Shown here: piece after piece, positions 42,897-50,111 of the stretch
Layout of the letters: each line of letters opens with the position of its first letter
Position numbering within the stretch: the stretch's first letter is position 1
NCBI RefSeq assembly: GCF_965243865.1
Contig: NZ_OZ251603.1
Span: 868,001-932,000 of the forward strand
Direction of reading: 5' to 3'
DNA: 64,000 nucleotides
Origin: Hyphomicrobium_A sp965243865
Lineage (GTDB): Bacteria; Pseudomonadota; Alphaproteobacteria; Rhizobiales; Hyphomicrobiaceae
The notes under the pieces: model-generated
Database searches by the model: none
What the model was told of the DNA's origin: nothing
Seen by the model: the letters and a program-made list of their open reading frames with translations, nothing else
Program-made: the position numbers and the translations under genes

Positions 42897-43455
42897 CTAG
42901 ACGTTTGCCTTTATCGCACGCGCTAGTGTTGGACGAGGGATATCCATCTGCCGCGCCAGCTCGGATATTGTTGCAGCACCACTGGTAAGCAGAGCGCGAG
43001 CCGCCTCGACGTCTCGCGACCCTAGGCGCTTCGGTCGGCCGAGCTTTGATCCCCGAATGCGCGCGGCAGCGACGCCAGCACGCGTGCGTTCACTAATAAG
43101 GGCGCGTTCGAATTCCGCCAACGCGCCCATGACGCGAAACAGCAATCGACCGCTTGCCGTATCTGTATCGATCCGCTTCGCAGAGCGACACGAAACCAAC
43201 GCCTCTTTCCCGAAGCACACTAATGAGATCGATGAGGTGAGAGAGGCTCCTGTCGAGCCTGTCGAGGCGCCAGGCCACAACCACGTCGCCAGATCGAGCC
43301 GTTGCAAGCAGCATATCGAGTGCGGGGCGGCTCATCCGTGCGCCTGACACACCCTCATCGCGGCAAATCTGCTTGCATCCCGCAGCTACAAGCGCATCGA
43401 CCTGCAGCGCCAGGCTCTGGTCATCAGTTGAAACGCGCGCGTAGTCGATTTTCAA
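42897..43455 (-). pseudogene. Serine recombinase (resolvase/invertase) with frameshift
   Basis: From ATG 43455 the frame encodes IDYARVSTDDQSLALQVDAL (with the catalytic serine), GVSGARMSRPALDMLLATAR and VVAWRLDRLDRSLSHLIDLI, the resolvase catalytic domain. It breaks after VSLCEA near 43165. The next frame then continues GRLLFRVMGALAEFERALIS, the E-helix region, and a C-terminal HTH (ATISELARQMDIPRPTLARA). One indel would restore a protein of about 185 residues. A Tn3-resolvase/Pin-type gene, now probably inactive. Confidence 0.85.
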
Positions 43456-43589
43456 TAACGCAAAAACCTCGCTGACGTTACGGGTGACTACGTAGACGCA
43501 CGTTCGCTCACGGGTTCTTTGGTTTGCCCCTATCGCGCATGCAATTGTAACTTTGCGTTGAGATGGAGAAGCGGGGTTTTCGATGGAGT

Positions 43590-43634
43590 TGCCCCGACAG
43601 GATTTGAACCTGTGACCCCCAGATTAGAAATCTG
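43590..43634 (-). other. 3' fragment of tRNA-Arg (UCU)
   Basis: Reading leftwards: CCAGATTTCTAATCTGG forms a perfect anticodon stem with loop TTTCTAA (anticodon TCT). An ACAGG/CCTGT T-arm with loop TTCAAAT follows, then acceptor half CGGGGCA. No matching TGCCCCG 5' half lies upstream within 80 bases, so this is a partial tRNA, as left by integration of a mobile element. Confidence 0.7.
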
Positions 43635-43719
43635 GTGCCTACGGCCACCTGCTGTTTACCCGGCGTGTACCCGGGCTCAGCGGGAAGCCGCCGAGAAGTC
43701 GCTAAACCATTGGAATTGT

Positions 43720-43764
43720 TGGTGAGCCCGGATGGGATCGAACCATCGACATCCTGATTAAAAG
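43720..43764 (-). other. 3' fragment of tRNA-Lys (UUU), probable prophage att site
   Basis: Reading leftwards: CTTTTAATCAGGATGTCGAT, then GGTTCGATCCCATCCGGGCTCACCA, the anticodon loop (TTT), T-arm and acceptor end of tRNA-Lys including encoded CCA. The 5' side of the anticodon stem does not match, so the tRNA is cut at the anticodon. The integrase gene begins its operon end about 500 bp to the right. Read as the attachment site whose partner lies beyond the right edge. Confidence 0.78.
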
Positions 43765-43842
43765 TTTGGTGTCAATCGTTTCAAATCAGGACGTTAGCAG
43801 TCTCACGACCCGTCTGTTTGGGGCGCCGTTGGTGGGATAGTC

Positions 43843-44046
43843 TCACGTCTGGCCGCTCGTCGAATGCAGCGCCGCGCCGGGCCCTGGCGTAACTGTGAAG
43901 CCGCTCAGTTTCAAGTGCTCGAGGATGGCGCGTGCGGCCGCCAGCTTCGCCGCGTCGTTGTCGGCGGCGATGCGGCTGCGCGGGCGCAATGACGTGGTCC
44001 CGATGGCGTAGGCGATCGTATGCACGGCAAGCTCGTCTGCGGTCAT
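43843..44046 (-). CDS. Prophage hypothetical protein
   Basis: A 67-residue protein, last gene of the leftward prophage operon, overlapping the preceding stop by 4 bases. It has MTADELAVHTIAYAIGTTSL and an Ala-rich helix (AAKLAAARAILEHLKLSG). No family recognised. Confidence 0.6.
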   Translation of the reverse strand: MTADELAVHTIAYAIGTTSLRPRSRIAADNDAAKLAAARAILEHLKLSGFTVTPGPGAALHSTSGQT

Positions 44047-44264
44047 TCCCGCTTGCTCTTGTACCAGGGTAGCTTCTCCTCGAGCAGCTGCTCTACATCG
44101 TCGTCGGGCATGTTCTGTGGCACCAGCGCGCCCAGGTAGTGCCCAACCGGCTCGCTATAGACGCGGTACCTCTCTCCGGTCGATGCTAGCCAGACGACGT
44201 TCCCGTGCGCGACACTCAGTTCTTGGCCGTCATTGCGACCACCCAGGCACAAGAACCGCCTCAT
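44043..44264 (-). CDS. Prophage hypothetical protein
   Basis: A 73-residue protein: short beta-strand N-terminus (LSVAHGNVVWLASTGERYRV) and a helical charged C-terminus. ATGA overlap with the integrase stop (44261-44264), so co-translated with it. It could be an excisionase-like accessory by position, but has no recognisable HTH. Confidence 0.62.
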   Translation of the reverse strand: MRRFLCLGGRNDGQELSVAHGNVVWLASTGERYRVYSEPVGHYLGALVPQNMPDDDVEQLLEEKLPWYKSKRE

Positions 44265-45694
44265 AGCGCAATCCCTTCTCTTTCCAGCCATGCCGTCAGC
44301 TTGGCGATCGCCTCGTCGGCCATCTGCGGCTGCAGCACAAGATAGTGCTTCATGATGTCGGTGATCGATTGTAGCGAGTGTCCGGTGATCGCGGCAATCT
44401 GCGGCAGCGTGCAATCGGCCAGCGCCAGGCGCGTGACGGCCGTATCGCGCAGGTCCAGAAACTGCAACGTCTCGATGCCGGGATAACGCAGTTCGCCGTC
44501 GTCGCCCTTCTCTGCCGCCGCCGCGGCGCGCACCTCGCGGAAGCGTCGCCCCAGCGAGTTCTTGTCGTGCGGCTCGCCGGTATCGTCGCGGCGAATGATG
44601 GGCGCGTTGAGGTCGACGATGTTGTCGCCTCCCTCCGCTGCCGCACGGCGCCGCGCTTTGATCGCGGCAATGCGGCCCTGGCACGCCGGCGTCATCGGCG
44701 CGTCGATCAGCGCATGCGTTTTCTTCTGCCGCATCTTCATGCGCAACTGCGAAAGCCTGATGCTGCGATCGTCGAACAGCCGCTCGGGCATCGCCAGCAC
44801 GTCGGCCTGGCGCTGGCCGGAATGCAGGGCAATGACGACGGCGTCGCCCACCGAGTGAAGCCCCAGTCGGTCCGCCATACTGACGATTGCCGAGACCTGC
44901 TCGGGCAGCCAAAGCATCAGCCGCGGCGGCACGCTCTCCATGCCGAGCTTCGAAGCCGGGTTGTCCTCGCACCAGCCTTTGCGCCGGCCGTGGCTGAACA
45001 TCACCGACACGGCGCGAATGACGCCGTTGGCCGTCGCGTGGCCGCGCGCCTTCATCAGATATTCCCAGGCGCCATAGAGATGATACGACCGCAGCGATGA
45101 CACCGGCGCATCGCCGAACACTTGCCCCTTGGCGGGAAGCGTCTCTCCGATGGCGGCCTTGATCTTGGCCACAGTCTCGTCGCTCATCATGGCGGCGTCG
45201 TCACGGGTGAGAAACCCGAAGATGGTGAAGCGGGCCACGCCGACGCGCGCGGCGAGTGCGTAGGGCGACAGCTTCGTCTTTTTCAGCACCCGCTGCAGCC
45301 AGGCGCGCAGCTCCGCGCGATCCTTCTTCTCGTCGGGAACGCCGCTGGCGGCCTTTTCGATCTCGAGCTCGAGGAAGATCTCGACCTTGCCCATGTAGTC
45401 GGTTTGCGTGCCCGGCGCATTCGACAGAAAGCTCGGGCTTTTGGTCCAGATCTTATAGAGCGCGCGGCAGGTGCGTGCCTCTCCCCTCCGCGGCTTTGCC
45501 TCCCGCTCTTCCGGCGGCCGCTGCGTCGCCGCGGTGAGTGCGTTGGCGGCGGCGATCGCCGCCTCGAGCGGCAGCCAGCGGCCGTCGTCGTCTTTCAGGT
45601 CGCGCCCCTTGAAGCCTTGCTGGCGCAGCTTCGGGCCGGGCACCCACCGCGGGCGACCGTCGCGCCAGACGAAATAAGGGACTTTAAGTTTCAT
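44261..45694 (-). CDS. int: Prophage tyrosine integrase with inserted HTH domain
   Basis: A 477-residue integrase. An N-terminal segment (1-75) is followed by the start of the core-binding domain (TQTDYMGKVEIF, near 97-108). An extra block (about 126-184) then interrupts it, and the core-binding domain resumes at VFGDAPVSSLRSYHLY. The block is a lambda-type HTH very similar to the N-terminus of the repressor at 50112-50723. The catalytic domain has arginine in ALHSGQRQADVL, FLDLRDTAVTRLAL (the usual HxLR histidine is Leu), ITGHSLQSI and a tyrosine in KHYL. Start at 45694 by overlap and family fit. Confidence 0.9.
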   Translation of the reverse strand: MKLKVPYFVWRDGRPRWVPGPKLRQQGFKGRDLKDDDGRWLPLEAAIAAANALTAATQRPPEEREAKPRRGEARTCRALYKIWTKSPSFLSNAPGTQTDYMGKVEIFLELEIEKAASGVPDEKKDRAELRAWLQRVLKKTKLSPYALAARVGVARFTIFGFLTRDDAAMMSDETVAKIKAAIGETLPAKGQVFGDAPVSSLRSYHLYGAWEYLMKARGHATANGVIRAVSVMFSHGRRKGWCEDNPASKLGMESVPPRLMLWLPEQVSAIVSMADRLGLHSVGDAVVIALHSGQRQADVLAMPERLFDDRSIRLSQLRMKMRQKKTHALIDAPMTPACQGRIAAIKARRRAAAEGGDNIVDLNAPIIRRDDTGEPHDKNSLGRRFREVRAAAAAEKGDDGELRYPGIETLQFLDLRDTAVTRLALADCTLPQIAAITGHSLQSITDIMKHYLVLQPQMADEAIAKLTAWLEREGIAL

Positions 45695-46173
45695 GACGCG
45701 CTCGGTCCTGGCAGCAGTGGCTGCATCTTGCCCTCCTTGTAGGCCGATGCAATGCGCGGGCGTACGTGGTCGGCAACGGTCTGACCGTCCGGCATGACAA
45801 CGTGCGCCATGAATGCATCCTCGAAGCTCTCGACGCCCTCCTCGACCGAAACCAGCTTCGCCTTGATCGCCAGCACCAATGCACGCCACTTGCGCCGGCA
45901 GGCCTTCTCCCATCGCTTCTCGGCCGCCTCGTCCGAAAGGCGCTTCAGTCCACTCGACTGATTGACCCGGCCATGCGTGAAGGCCTTGTCGGTGCGCGAA
46001 GGCAGCGGCAGCTTGAACAGCACGCGACGCTCGCGCATCTCAAAGGCAACGGCGGCCTGATCTTCGGCATTGAAGAATGCCGTTGCCCTTGCCTTGTAGA
46101 CACGAAGCAGCCGCTCGAGCTCGGCTCGGCTGCTCTCGACGGAAACGTCAGTGTGCTCGGCGTATCTGGCCAT
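45691..46173 (-). CDS. Conserved prophage protein
   Basis: A 160-residue helical protein. RWEKACRRKWRALVLAIKAK then VEEGVESFEDAFMAHVVMPD is a pattern I recall from alphaproteobacterial prophages near integrase genes. No known function. Overlaps the integrase start. Confidence 0.72.
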   Translation of the reverse strand: MARYAEHTDVSVESSRAELERLLRVYKARATAFFNAEDQAAVAFEMRERRVLFKLPLPSRTDKAFTHGRVNQSSGLKRLSDEAAEKRWEKACRRKWRALVLAIKAKLVSVEEGVESFEDAFMAHVVMPDGQTVADHVRPRIASAYKEGKMQPLLPGPSAS

Positions 46174-46203
46174 GAAGCATCATCCCCCTGCCACGCAAAA
46201 ATC

Positions 46204-46452
46204 TCAACCCTGATGGGCGGTGGCCTGCAGGATCGCGGCACAGACGCGGCCTGCCTTCGTCGGCCGGATGCGGCCGCCGGAGCCAGCGAGCAGCCCTCTT
46301 GCGACCAGAGAGACGACGGTGCGCACGTCGATTTTCTCGCAAGTCCCGCCATTCAACGGGTGAATGAAGCAGTAGCTATCGAGGCCACCCTTTGACTGAA
46401 CGATGCGGCGCAACGCTGATGCCTGGGCGCCCGTAAGTTCGTTGTTGCTCAT
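46204..46452 (-). CDS. Prophage hypothetical protein
   Basis: An 82-residue protein. TGAQASALRRIVQSKGGLDS and VRTVVSLVARGLLAGSGGRI read like a winged-helix domain followed by a beta hairpin. ATGA overlap with the preceding gene. Confidence 0.65.
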   Translation of the reverse strand: MSNNELTGAQASALRRIVQSKGGLDSYCFIHPLNGGTCEKIDVRTVVSLVARGLLAGSGGRIRPTKAGRVCAAILQATAHQG

Positions 46453-46703
46453 GCGGTTCTCCGTTTGTCGGCCTGATCCTGGGCTTCGAGGGCGGCGGCG
46501 AAGCGGGCCTGCTGGCTCGCGTTCTCCTCGAGAATGTCGGCCACGTGCTGCAGCGCGCGGCGCTGGCTCTCCGCGGGCAGCTTCTTCAGGATCTCGTGGA
46601 TCTGGTAGGTCGCGGTGAGCTCGGCCGCGCCGTCGGTGATCTCGGCGCGTTGCAGCCACTGGCGCAGAAAGTGCGGCAACAAGCGGTTGGTGACGTTGCT
46701 CAT
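46449..46703 (-). CDS. Prophage hypothetical protein
   Basis: An 84-residue, almost entirely helical protein (LPHFLRQWLQRAEITDGAAE, LQHVADILEENASQQARFAA). Possibly a small coiled-coil dimer. Overlaps both neighbours by four bases. Confidence 0.65.
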   Translation of the reverse strand: MSNVTNRLLPHFLRQWLQRAEITDGAAELTATYQIHEILKKLPAESQRRALQHVADILEENASQQARFAAALEAQDQADKRRTA

Positions 46704-46789
46704 AGCCGTTCCTTGATCCATAGAATCAAACCGGCGGCCAGCGCTGTTCCCAGCATCAGGCCGCCGACGAGGGTGGGCAGCTCGATCAT
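46700..46789 (-). CDS. 29-residue single-helix membrane peptide
   Basis: MIELPTLVGGLMLGTALAAG then LILWIKERL: one hydrophobic helix with a short basic end. ATGA-type overlaps on both sides support translation. Small holin-like or membrane-modifying peptide cannot be excluded, but its place in the early leftward operon argues against lysis. Confidence 0.6.
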   Translation of the reverse strand: MIELPTLVGGLMLGTALAAGLILWIKERL

Positions 46790-47031
46790 TGCGTTTCGGC
46801 GGCCTCCATGACGGGCAGCTTGGCCGATCGCGTTTCGGGTATCTGCCGGCGCCAAGCGGCGAACAACTCTTTGCAATCCGGGCAGCGCACCACACCGGGC
46901 TTGGCAGTGATGCCGGCGATCATCACGAACTCTAGGCAATGCGGGCAGATGCACGAAAACGCATCCGTCTTGTAGGCGTGTAGCTCGTCGAGCGCGTGCG
47001 CTTCGGCCGGGGTGAGGTCGCGGAGTGCCAT
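46786..47031 (-). CDS. Prophage zinc-ribbon protein
   Basis: An 81-residue protein with CICPHCLEF and VRCPDCKELF, a four-cysteine zinc ribbon spaced by about 20 residues, after a helical N-terminus (LTPAEAHALDELHAYK). Likely a small nucleic-acid- or protein-binding zinc domain. Confidence 0.7.
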   Translation of the reverse strand: MALRDLTPAEAHALDELHAYKTDAFSCICPHCLEFVMIAGITAKPGVVRCPDCKELFAAWRRQIPETRSAKLPVMEAAETQ

Positions 47032-47035
47032 GCCC

Positions 47036-47359
47036 TCACCCGATGTTGGCGTTGCGGACGAGCACGCGCGGCTTCAACCGCGGCACATGCGGTGTGCGCC
47101 GGCGCACCTTGTCGGCCCTCGACTGCGATAACGCCCGCCCGTCCTCGAAGCGCTGGCACCAGTCGAGACACTTCTGCAGTCGGTCGTCGTCGTAGGCGAC
47201 CAGCATCGCCGGCGCGCGCGTCTTGTTGATGCGATAGACGCGGGCCGTGAACGAATGGGCCGCGCCTGACACCTCGTAGCGCATACCATCGGCAACGGCG
47301 TAGTGCACCGGCCGCCGCAGCGGCGTGCCGCCCGTCGATTTCTTCCACGTGAGCTTCAT
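47036..47359 (-). CDS. Prophage hypothetical protein
   Basis: A 107-residue basic protein. KSTGGTPLRRPVHYAVADGM then FTARVYRINKTRAPAMLVAY and QKCLDWCQRFEDGR. Alpha/beta pattern, no family recognised. Overlaps the upstream gene by four bases. Confidence 0.65.
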   Translation of the reverse strand: MKLTWKKSTGGTPLRRPVHYAVADGMRYEVSGAAHSFTARVYRINKTRAPAMLVAYDDDRLQKCLDWCQRFEDGRALSQSRADKVRRRTPHVPRLKPRVLVRNANIG

Positions 47360-47634
47360 GCCGTCTTGCCCTTCCCCATCTTGCTGTTGAACGCGAGGAT
47401 CGCGCGGCGTTTGCGCTGCACGTCCGAATTCTTCGCGGCGTCGAGAAACTCGTCGAGCGTCGGCGCGCGGAGCATCAGATTGTCATCGAAGACGTTGAGC
47501 GAGCCGCAGCGTATGCACAGTGTCCAATCTCCGGGCGAGGGCTGTCCGTCGCCGGTGGCGTGGTCGACGACATGCTTGCATTCGCAGCACGGCGACGGCG
47601 CGAGTTCGGTCGTGTCGTCAAGGCGCACTGTCAA
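47356..47634 (-). CDS. Prophage putative zinc-finger protein
   Basis: A 92-residue protein with PSPCCECKHVVDH and LCIRCGSLNVFDD, a C-x2-C ... C-x2-C site, then LRAPTLDEFLDAAKNSDVQR. The cysteine pairs suggest a zinc ribbon. Function unknown. Confidence 0.66.
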   Translation of the reverse strand: MTVRLDDTTELAPSPCCECKHVVDHATGDGQPSPGDWTLCIRCGSLNVFDDNLMLRAPTLDEFLDAAKNSDVQRKRRAILAFNSKMGKGKTA

Positions 47635-47759
47635 TCTCCGCTCCCATCTTCCTCGGTTTCGTCATGCAGCCAGCGCCAGAAGCACTGCGCCGGATAGACG
47701 ATGATCAGCCAGACGATCAGCGCGCCAATGCAGTAAGCCGCTTCGAAAACGCGTCGCAT
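47631..47759 (-). CDS. 42-residue membrane peptide
   Basis: MRRVFEAAYCIGALIVWLII then VYPAQCFWRWLHDETEED: one membrane helix with an acidic C-terminal tail. Overlaps both neighbours, which supports translation. Confidence 0.6.
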   Translation of the reverse strand: MRRVFEAAYCIGALIVWLIIVYPAQCFWRWLHDETEEDGSGD

Positions 47760-48088
47760 CAGTGCTGCCCCCCGAAACGGGCATCGAGCAGGTCTTTCCA
47801 GCGCGCGGCCTCGGCGTCCTCGTCGCCGGCGCGGGGATCGTGGCCGCCATAGGCCTCCATCGCGGCCTGGTGCACCGCGCGCAACGCCGCCACAGCTGCC
47901 TTCTGATCCTTGGGCAGATCGCGATCGAGCCAGGCGTAGAACTGCGCCGCGTTCCAGCGCAGCGTGCCGTCGGCGAACAGCGGGCGCGGCATCTTCTTGT
48001 CGCGCGCCAGCCGCTTGTGGTTGTCGTAGAGCCACTCGATGGAGCGGCCGAGCTCAGAAGCGATTTGTTCGGCTGACAGCGCCTTCAT
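47759..48088 (-). CDS. Prophage MerR/AlpA-like DNA-binding protein
   Basis: A 109-residue protein. LSAEQIASELGRSIEWLYDN then HKRLARDKKMPRPLFADGTL and RWNAAQFYAWLDRD is the layout of an excisionase or AlpA-type winged helix: HTH, basic turn, then the W..A.V..WL element. It may regulate integrase or act as excisionase. Shares its first base with the previous stop. Confidence 0.72.
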   Translation of the reverse strand: MKALSAEQIASELGRSIEWLYDNHKRLARDKKMPRPLFADGTLRWNAAQFYAWLDRDLPKDQKAAVAALRAVHQAAMEAYGGHDPRAGDEDAEAARWKDLLDARFGGQH

Positions 48089-48336
48089 GGCGTCTCGCCC
48101 TCCCCTTGTCCGCCGTCGTTGGGATGACCGGCGCAACGCGCCGGGTCGCCTTGCTCCCAAGCGCTGACGGCGATGGGGCGGATAGCGTCGACCTCTTCGG
48201 AAATGTCCTCCTCCATGACGATCGTCGGCTTGCCGTCGACGTTGTCGAATGCTTCCTCCGCGGCGTCGAGCGACGCCGCTTCGATCTCGTACACGCGGCG
48301 CACCTGCGTTGTGGTCTCGATATGAAACAGAGGCAT
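48085..48336 (-). CDS. Prophage hypothetical protein
   Basis: An 83-residue acidic protein (MPLFHIETTTQVRRVYEIEA, then EEAFDNVDGKPTIVMEEDIS). It starts at the TGATG junction of the repeated SEVR cassette. The N-terminal part resembles small DpnD/PcfM-like domains in pattern; function unknown. Confidence 0.6.
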   Translation of the reverse strand: MPLFHIETTTQVRRVYEIEAASLDAAEEAFDNVDGKPTIVMEEDISEEVDAIRPIAVSAWEQGDPARCAGHPNDGGQGEGETP

Positions 48337-48584
48337 CACCGCACCTCGCTTTCATCGTCGGCGGCCATGCGGAAGTCGAAGCTGACGAGCTGGCGCTGCA
48401 TGCGCGGTAGCGCCTGCAGCTCGCGCTCGAAATCGGCAACCCGCTGCTCGTCGAGCGATTGCGGTGAGACCATGCGCACCCACACGTGCACCCAGGTGCC
48501 GTGCTCGTCCGTGCCTTCCCAGCGGCGACACGGCACGCCTTCGATCGTCTCGATGTTGGCGGTCGGCTTGATCGAAAGTTCCAT
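48336..48584 (-). CDS. Prophage hypothetical protein
   Basis: An 82-residue protein, MELSIKPTANIETIEGVPCR, RRWEGTDEHGTWVHVWVRMV, ending in SEVR encoded by the junction cassette. No family recognised. Confidence 0.6.
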   Translation of the reverse strand: MELSIKPTANIETIEGVPCRRWEGTDEHGTWVHVWVRMVSPQSLDEQRVADFERELQALPRMQRQLVSFDFRMAADDESEVR

Positions 48585-48868
48585 CACCGCACCTCGCTGG
48601 TTTGGTTGAGGGCGTGGCAGGCGGCCTCGTGGATGGCGGTGCGCTGCAGGTCGCGCAGCGGGCCGGTGGCAACGTTCTCGAAGGTGTCGGCGTCAGCGTT
48701 CGGATACTCGCGCAGCTGCCACTGCACTTCGCCGTCGGCGATGCCGATGCGTTCGATCTCGTAGGCGAGGCCGATCGGCGCGACGCCCCAATAGACGCCG
48801 TCGCGGATGCGCGACCACTTGATCTTCTGGCGCGCGATCATCGCCTGCGTTTCAGCGTGCGTTGTCAT
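48584..48868 (-). CDS. Prophage hypothetical protein
   Basis: A 94-residue protein: helix-rich start (HAETQAMIARQKIKWSRIRD), a beta section with GLAYEIERIGIADGEVQWQL and a helical end closing in SEVR. Starts and stops lie in the repeated junction cassette. Confidence 0.6.
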   Translation of the reverse strand: MTTHAETQAMIARQKIKWSRIRDGVYWGVAPIGLAYEIERIGIADGEVQWQLREYPNADADTFENVATGPLRDLQRTAIHEAACHALNQTSEVR

Positions 48869-49083
48869 CAGCGCACCTCGCTGTCAGGCTTGCGGACTTG
48901 GCAGTCGGGGCAGTGATCGATGATGCCGATCATGATGCCGCTCGGCATGCCGGCGGCGACGGCTTCGGCCGTCACGTCGACCTTCATCAGCGTCGCGAGG
49001 TCTGGCCGCGTGTCGTCTTCTGCGATGCCGCAGCCGTCGCAGATGATGATCTCGGAGCCGTCGGCTTTGCGATAGATGCTCAT
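48868..49083 (-). CDS. Prophage small cysteine-rich protein
   Basis: A 71-residue protein with ICDGCG near the start and DHCPDCQVRK near the end, a possible zinc site, and a hydrophobic middle (GMPSGIMIGIID). Ends SEVR at a junction cassette. Confidence 0.62.
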   Translation of the reverse strand: MSIYRKADGSEIIICDGCGIAEDDTRPDLATLMKVDVTAEAVAAGMPSGIMIGIIDHCPDCQVRKPDSEVR

Positions 49084-49442
49084 CACTGCACCTCGCTTTC
49101 GGCTGCGAGGCGATCGAGGCGCTCAATCTCGGCGACGATCAGCGCGGCGGCCTTGATAAGATCGTGCCGGCGTTTCGTGGGCTTCCAGCACTCGCGATCC
49201 CACGGCCAAAGTTGCCGAGAAGCCGAGACGTGCGCAAATCCTTTGCCGGCGAAAGGCACTCCGATTGTTGCGCTCAGGCTGACGTCGGTCTGGCCAAGCG
49301 CATAGCAAGCCGCCGCCATCCGAAGTTCTTCGTTGTCGTGGCTGTCGTCATGGGAGGCATCGAAACCATGACCGGCGATTTGCTCGGCACGCTCACCGCG
49401 GATCTCGTCGAGGATCGAGTGTGTGGTGTAAGTGATCTGCAT
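49083..49442 (-). CDS. Conserved phage protein
   Basis: A 119-residue protein. ERAEQIAGHGFDASHDDSHD, then ELRMAAACYALGQ, WPWDRECWKPTKRRHDLIKA and AALIVAEIERLDR are the conserved blocks of a family frequent in phages and prophages of proteobacteria. Metal-binding His/Asp residues in HGFDASHDD suggest a MazG-like or hydrolase role, unproven. Ends SEVQ. Confidence 0.72.
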   Translation of the reverse strand: MQITYTTHSILDEIRGERAEQIAGHGFDASHDDSHDNEELRMAAACYALGQTDVSLSATIGVPFAGKGFAHVSASRQLWPWDRECWKPTKRRHDLIKAAALIVAEIERLDRLAAESEVQ

Positions 49443-49834
49443 CACAGCACCTCGCGCAGGTCAAGCGGGGTGGCGCCGGCGGGGAGCAGTTGCTGCAGCC
49501 GGTAGCGGTCGACGTCGGCGCGGATCAGCGTGCAGCCTTCCTCGGCGTCGGCGATGAGGCGGCGGGCGATGTCGAGGCGGCGCACCTCGCGCATGTAGGC
49601 GGCGGCCTGGCGGTCGAGCCAGAGCCGCGCGCCCATCAGATCGGCCTGCAGCTGCGCGTCGACCACGGCCATGTCGAGGCCGGTGATCGTCGCCTCGAAT
49701 TTCTCGCCGGCGCGGGTGACGTGCAAAAGGCACGTGCCGCCGGTGGCGAGGGTGAGCATGGCGTAGCTGGGATGCGAGGGCCGGTAGTCGACGAAAACGA
49801 TCTGACCGGCCGGGGTGACGTCGGGAAGTAGCAT
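49442..49834 (-). CDS. Prophage hypothetical protein, first of leftward operon
   Basis: A 130-residue protein (MLLPDVTPAGQIVFVDYRPS, ATGGTCLLHVTRAGEKFEAT, then a long helical part). No family recognised. Its upstream region to 50041 holds the operator-like repeats, so it probably heads the transcript that runs to the integrase. Confidence 0.65.
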   Translation of the reverse strand: MLLPDVTPAGQIVFVDYRPSHPSYAMLTLATGGTCLLHVTRAGEKFEATITGLDMAVVDAQLQADLMGARLWLDRQAAAYMREVRRLDIARRLIADAEEGCTLIRADVDRYRLQQLLPAGATPLDLREVL

Positions 49835-49991
49835 GAGGCCTCCGGCTGAACGGAGGGCGCACTCTCAAAAAAGGCTCGGGGCCGGCCGAGACGGGAGGAA
49901 GCGGTTGGTTAGATGCCGCTGAAAGCAACGCTTCGAGATCGCGGCCGGCCCCTGGGAGTAAACGCCCTTACAACGGAGACAGCCTAAATCA

Positions 49992-50041
49992 TGCGAAAAT
50001 GCATTGTACAGACGGAAAATGCATATGCGAAAAACAATGCA
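49992..50041. promoter_or_regulatory. Operator-like repeats at the leftward prophage promoter
   Basis: TGCGAAAATGCA (49992-50003), GGAAAATGCATATGCG (50014-50029) and TGCGAAAAACAATGCA (50026-50041) are variants of TGCGNAAATGCA. The region is AT-richer than its surroundings and lies between the leftward operon and the repressor gene. Read as binding sites of the CI-like repressor. Confidence 0.55.
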
Positions 50042-50111
50042 CACCTGGCGCGGCGAAAAATGCCGCGGAGTTATCCACAGCCTTGCACAGCGTTCGATTA
50101 TTGAAAAGTAA

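Larger units (their letters stand above)
43456..43842. other. Junction region with two tRNA 3' ends
   Basis: No protein gene. It holds the two tRNA 3' fragments listed separately. The Lys fragment probably marks the left end of the prophage that fills the rest of the window. Confidence 0.6.

Noticed and set aside
48334..49456. Conserved SEVR C-termini as a protein sorting or degradation tag
   Set aside because: The shared bases extend past the stop through the next start codon, so the conservation is better explained by the ribosome-site cassette than by the peptide.
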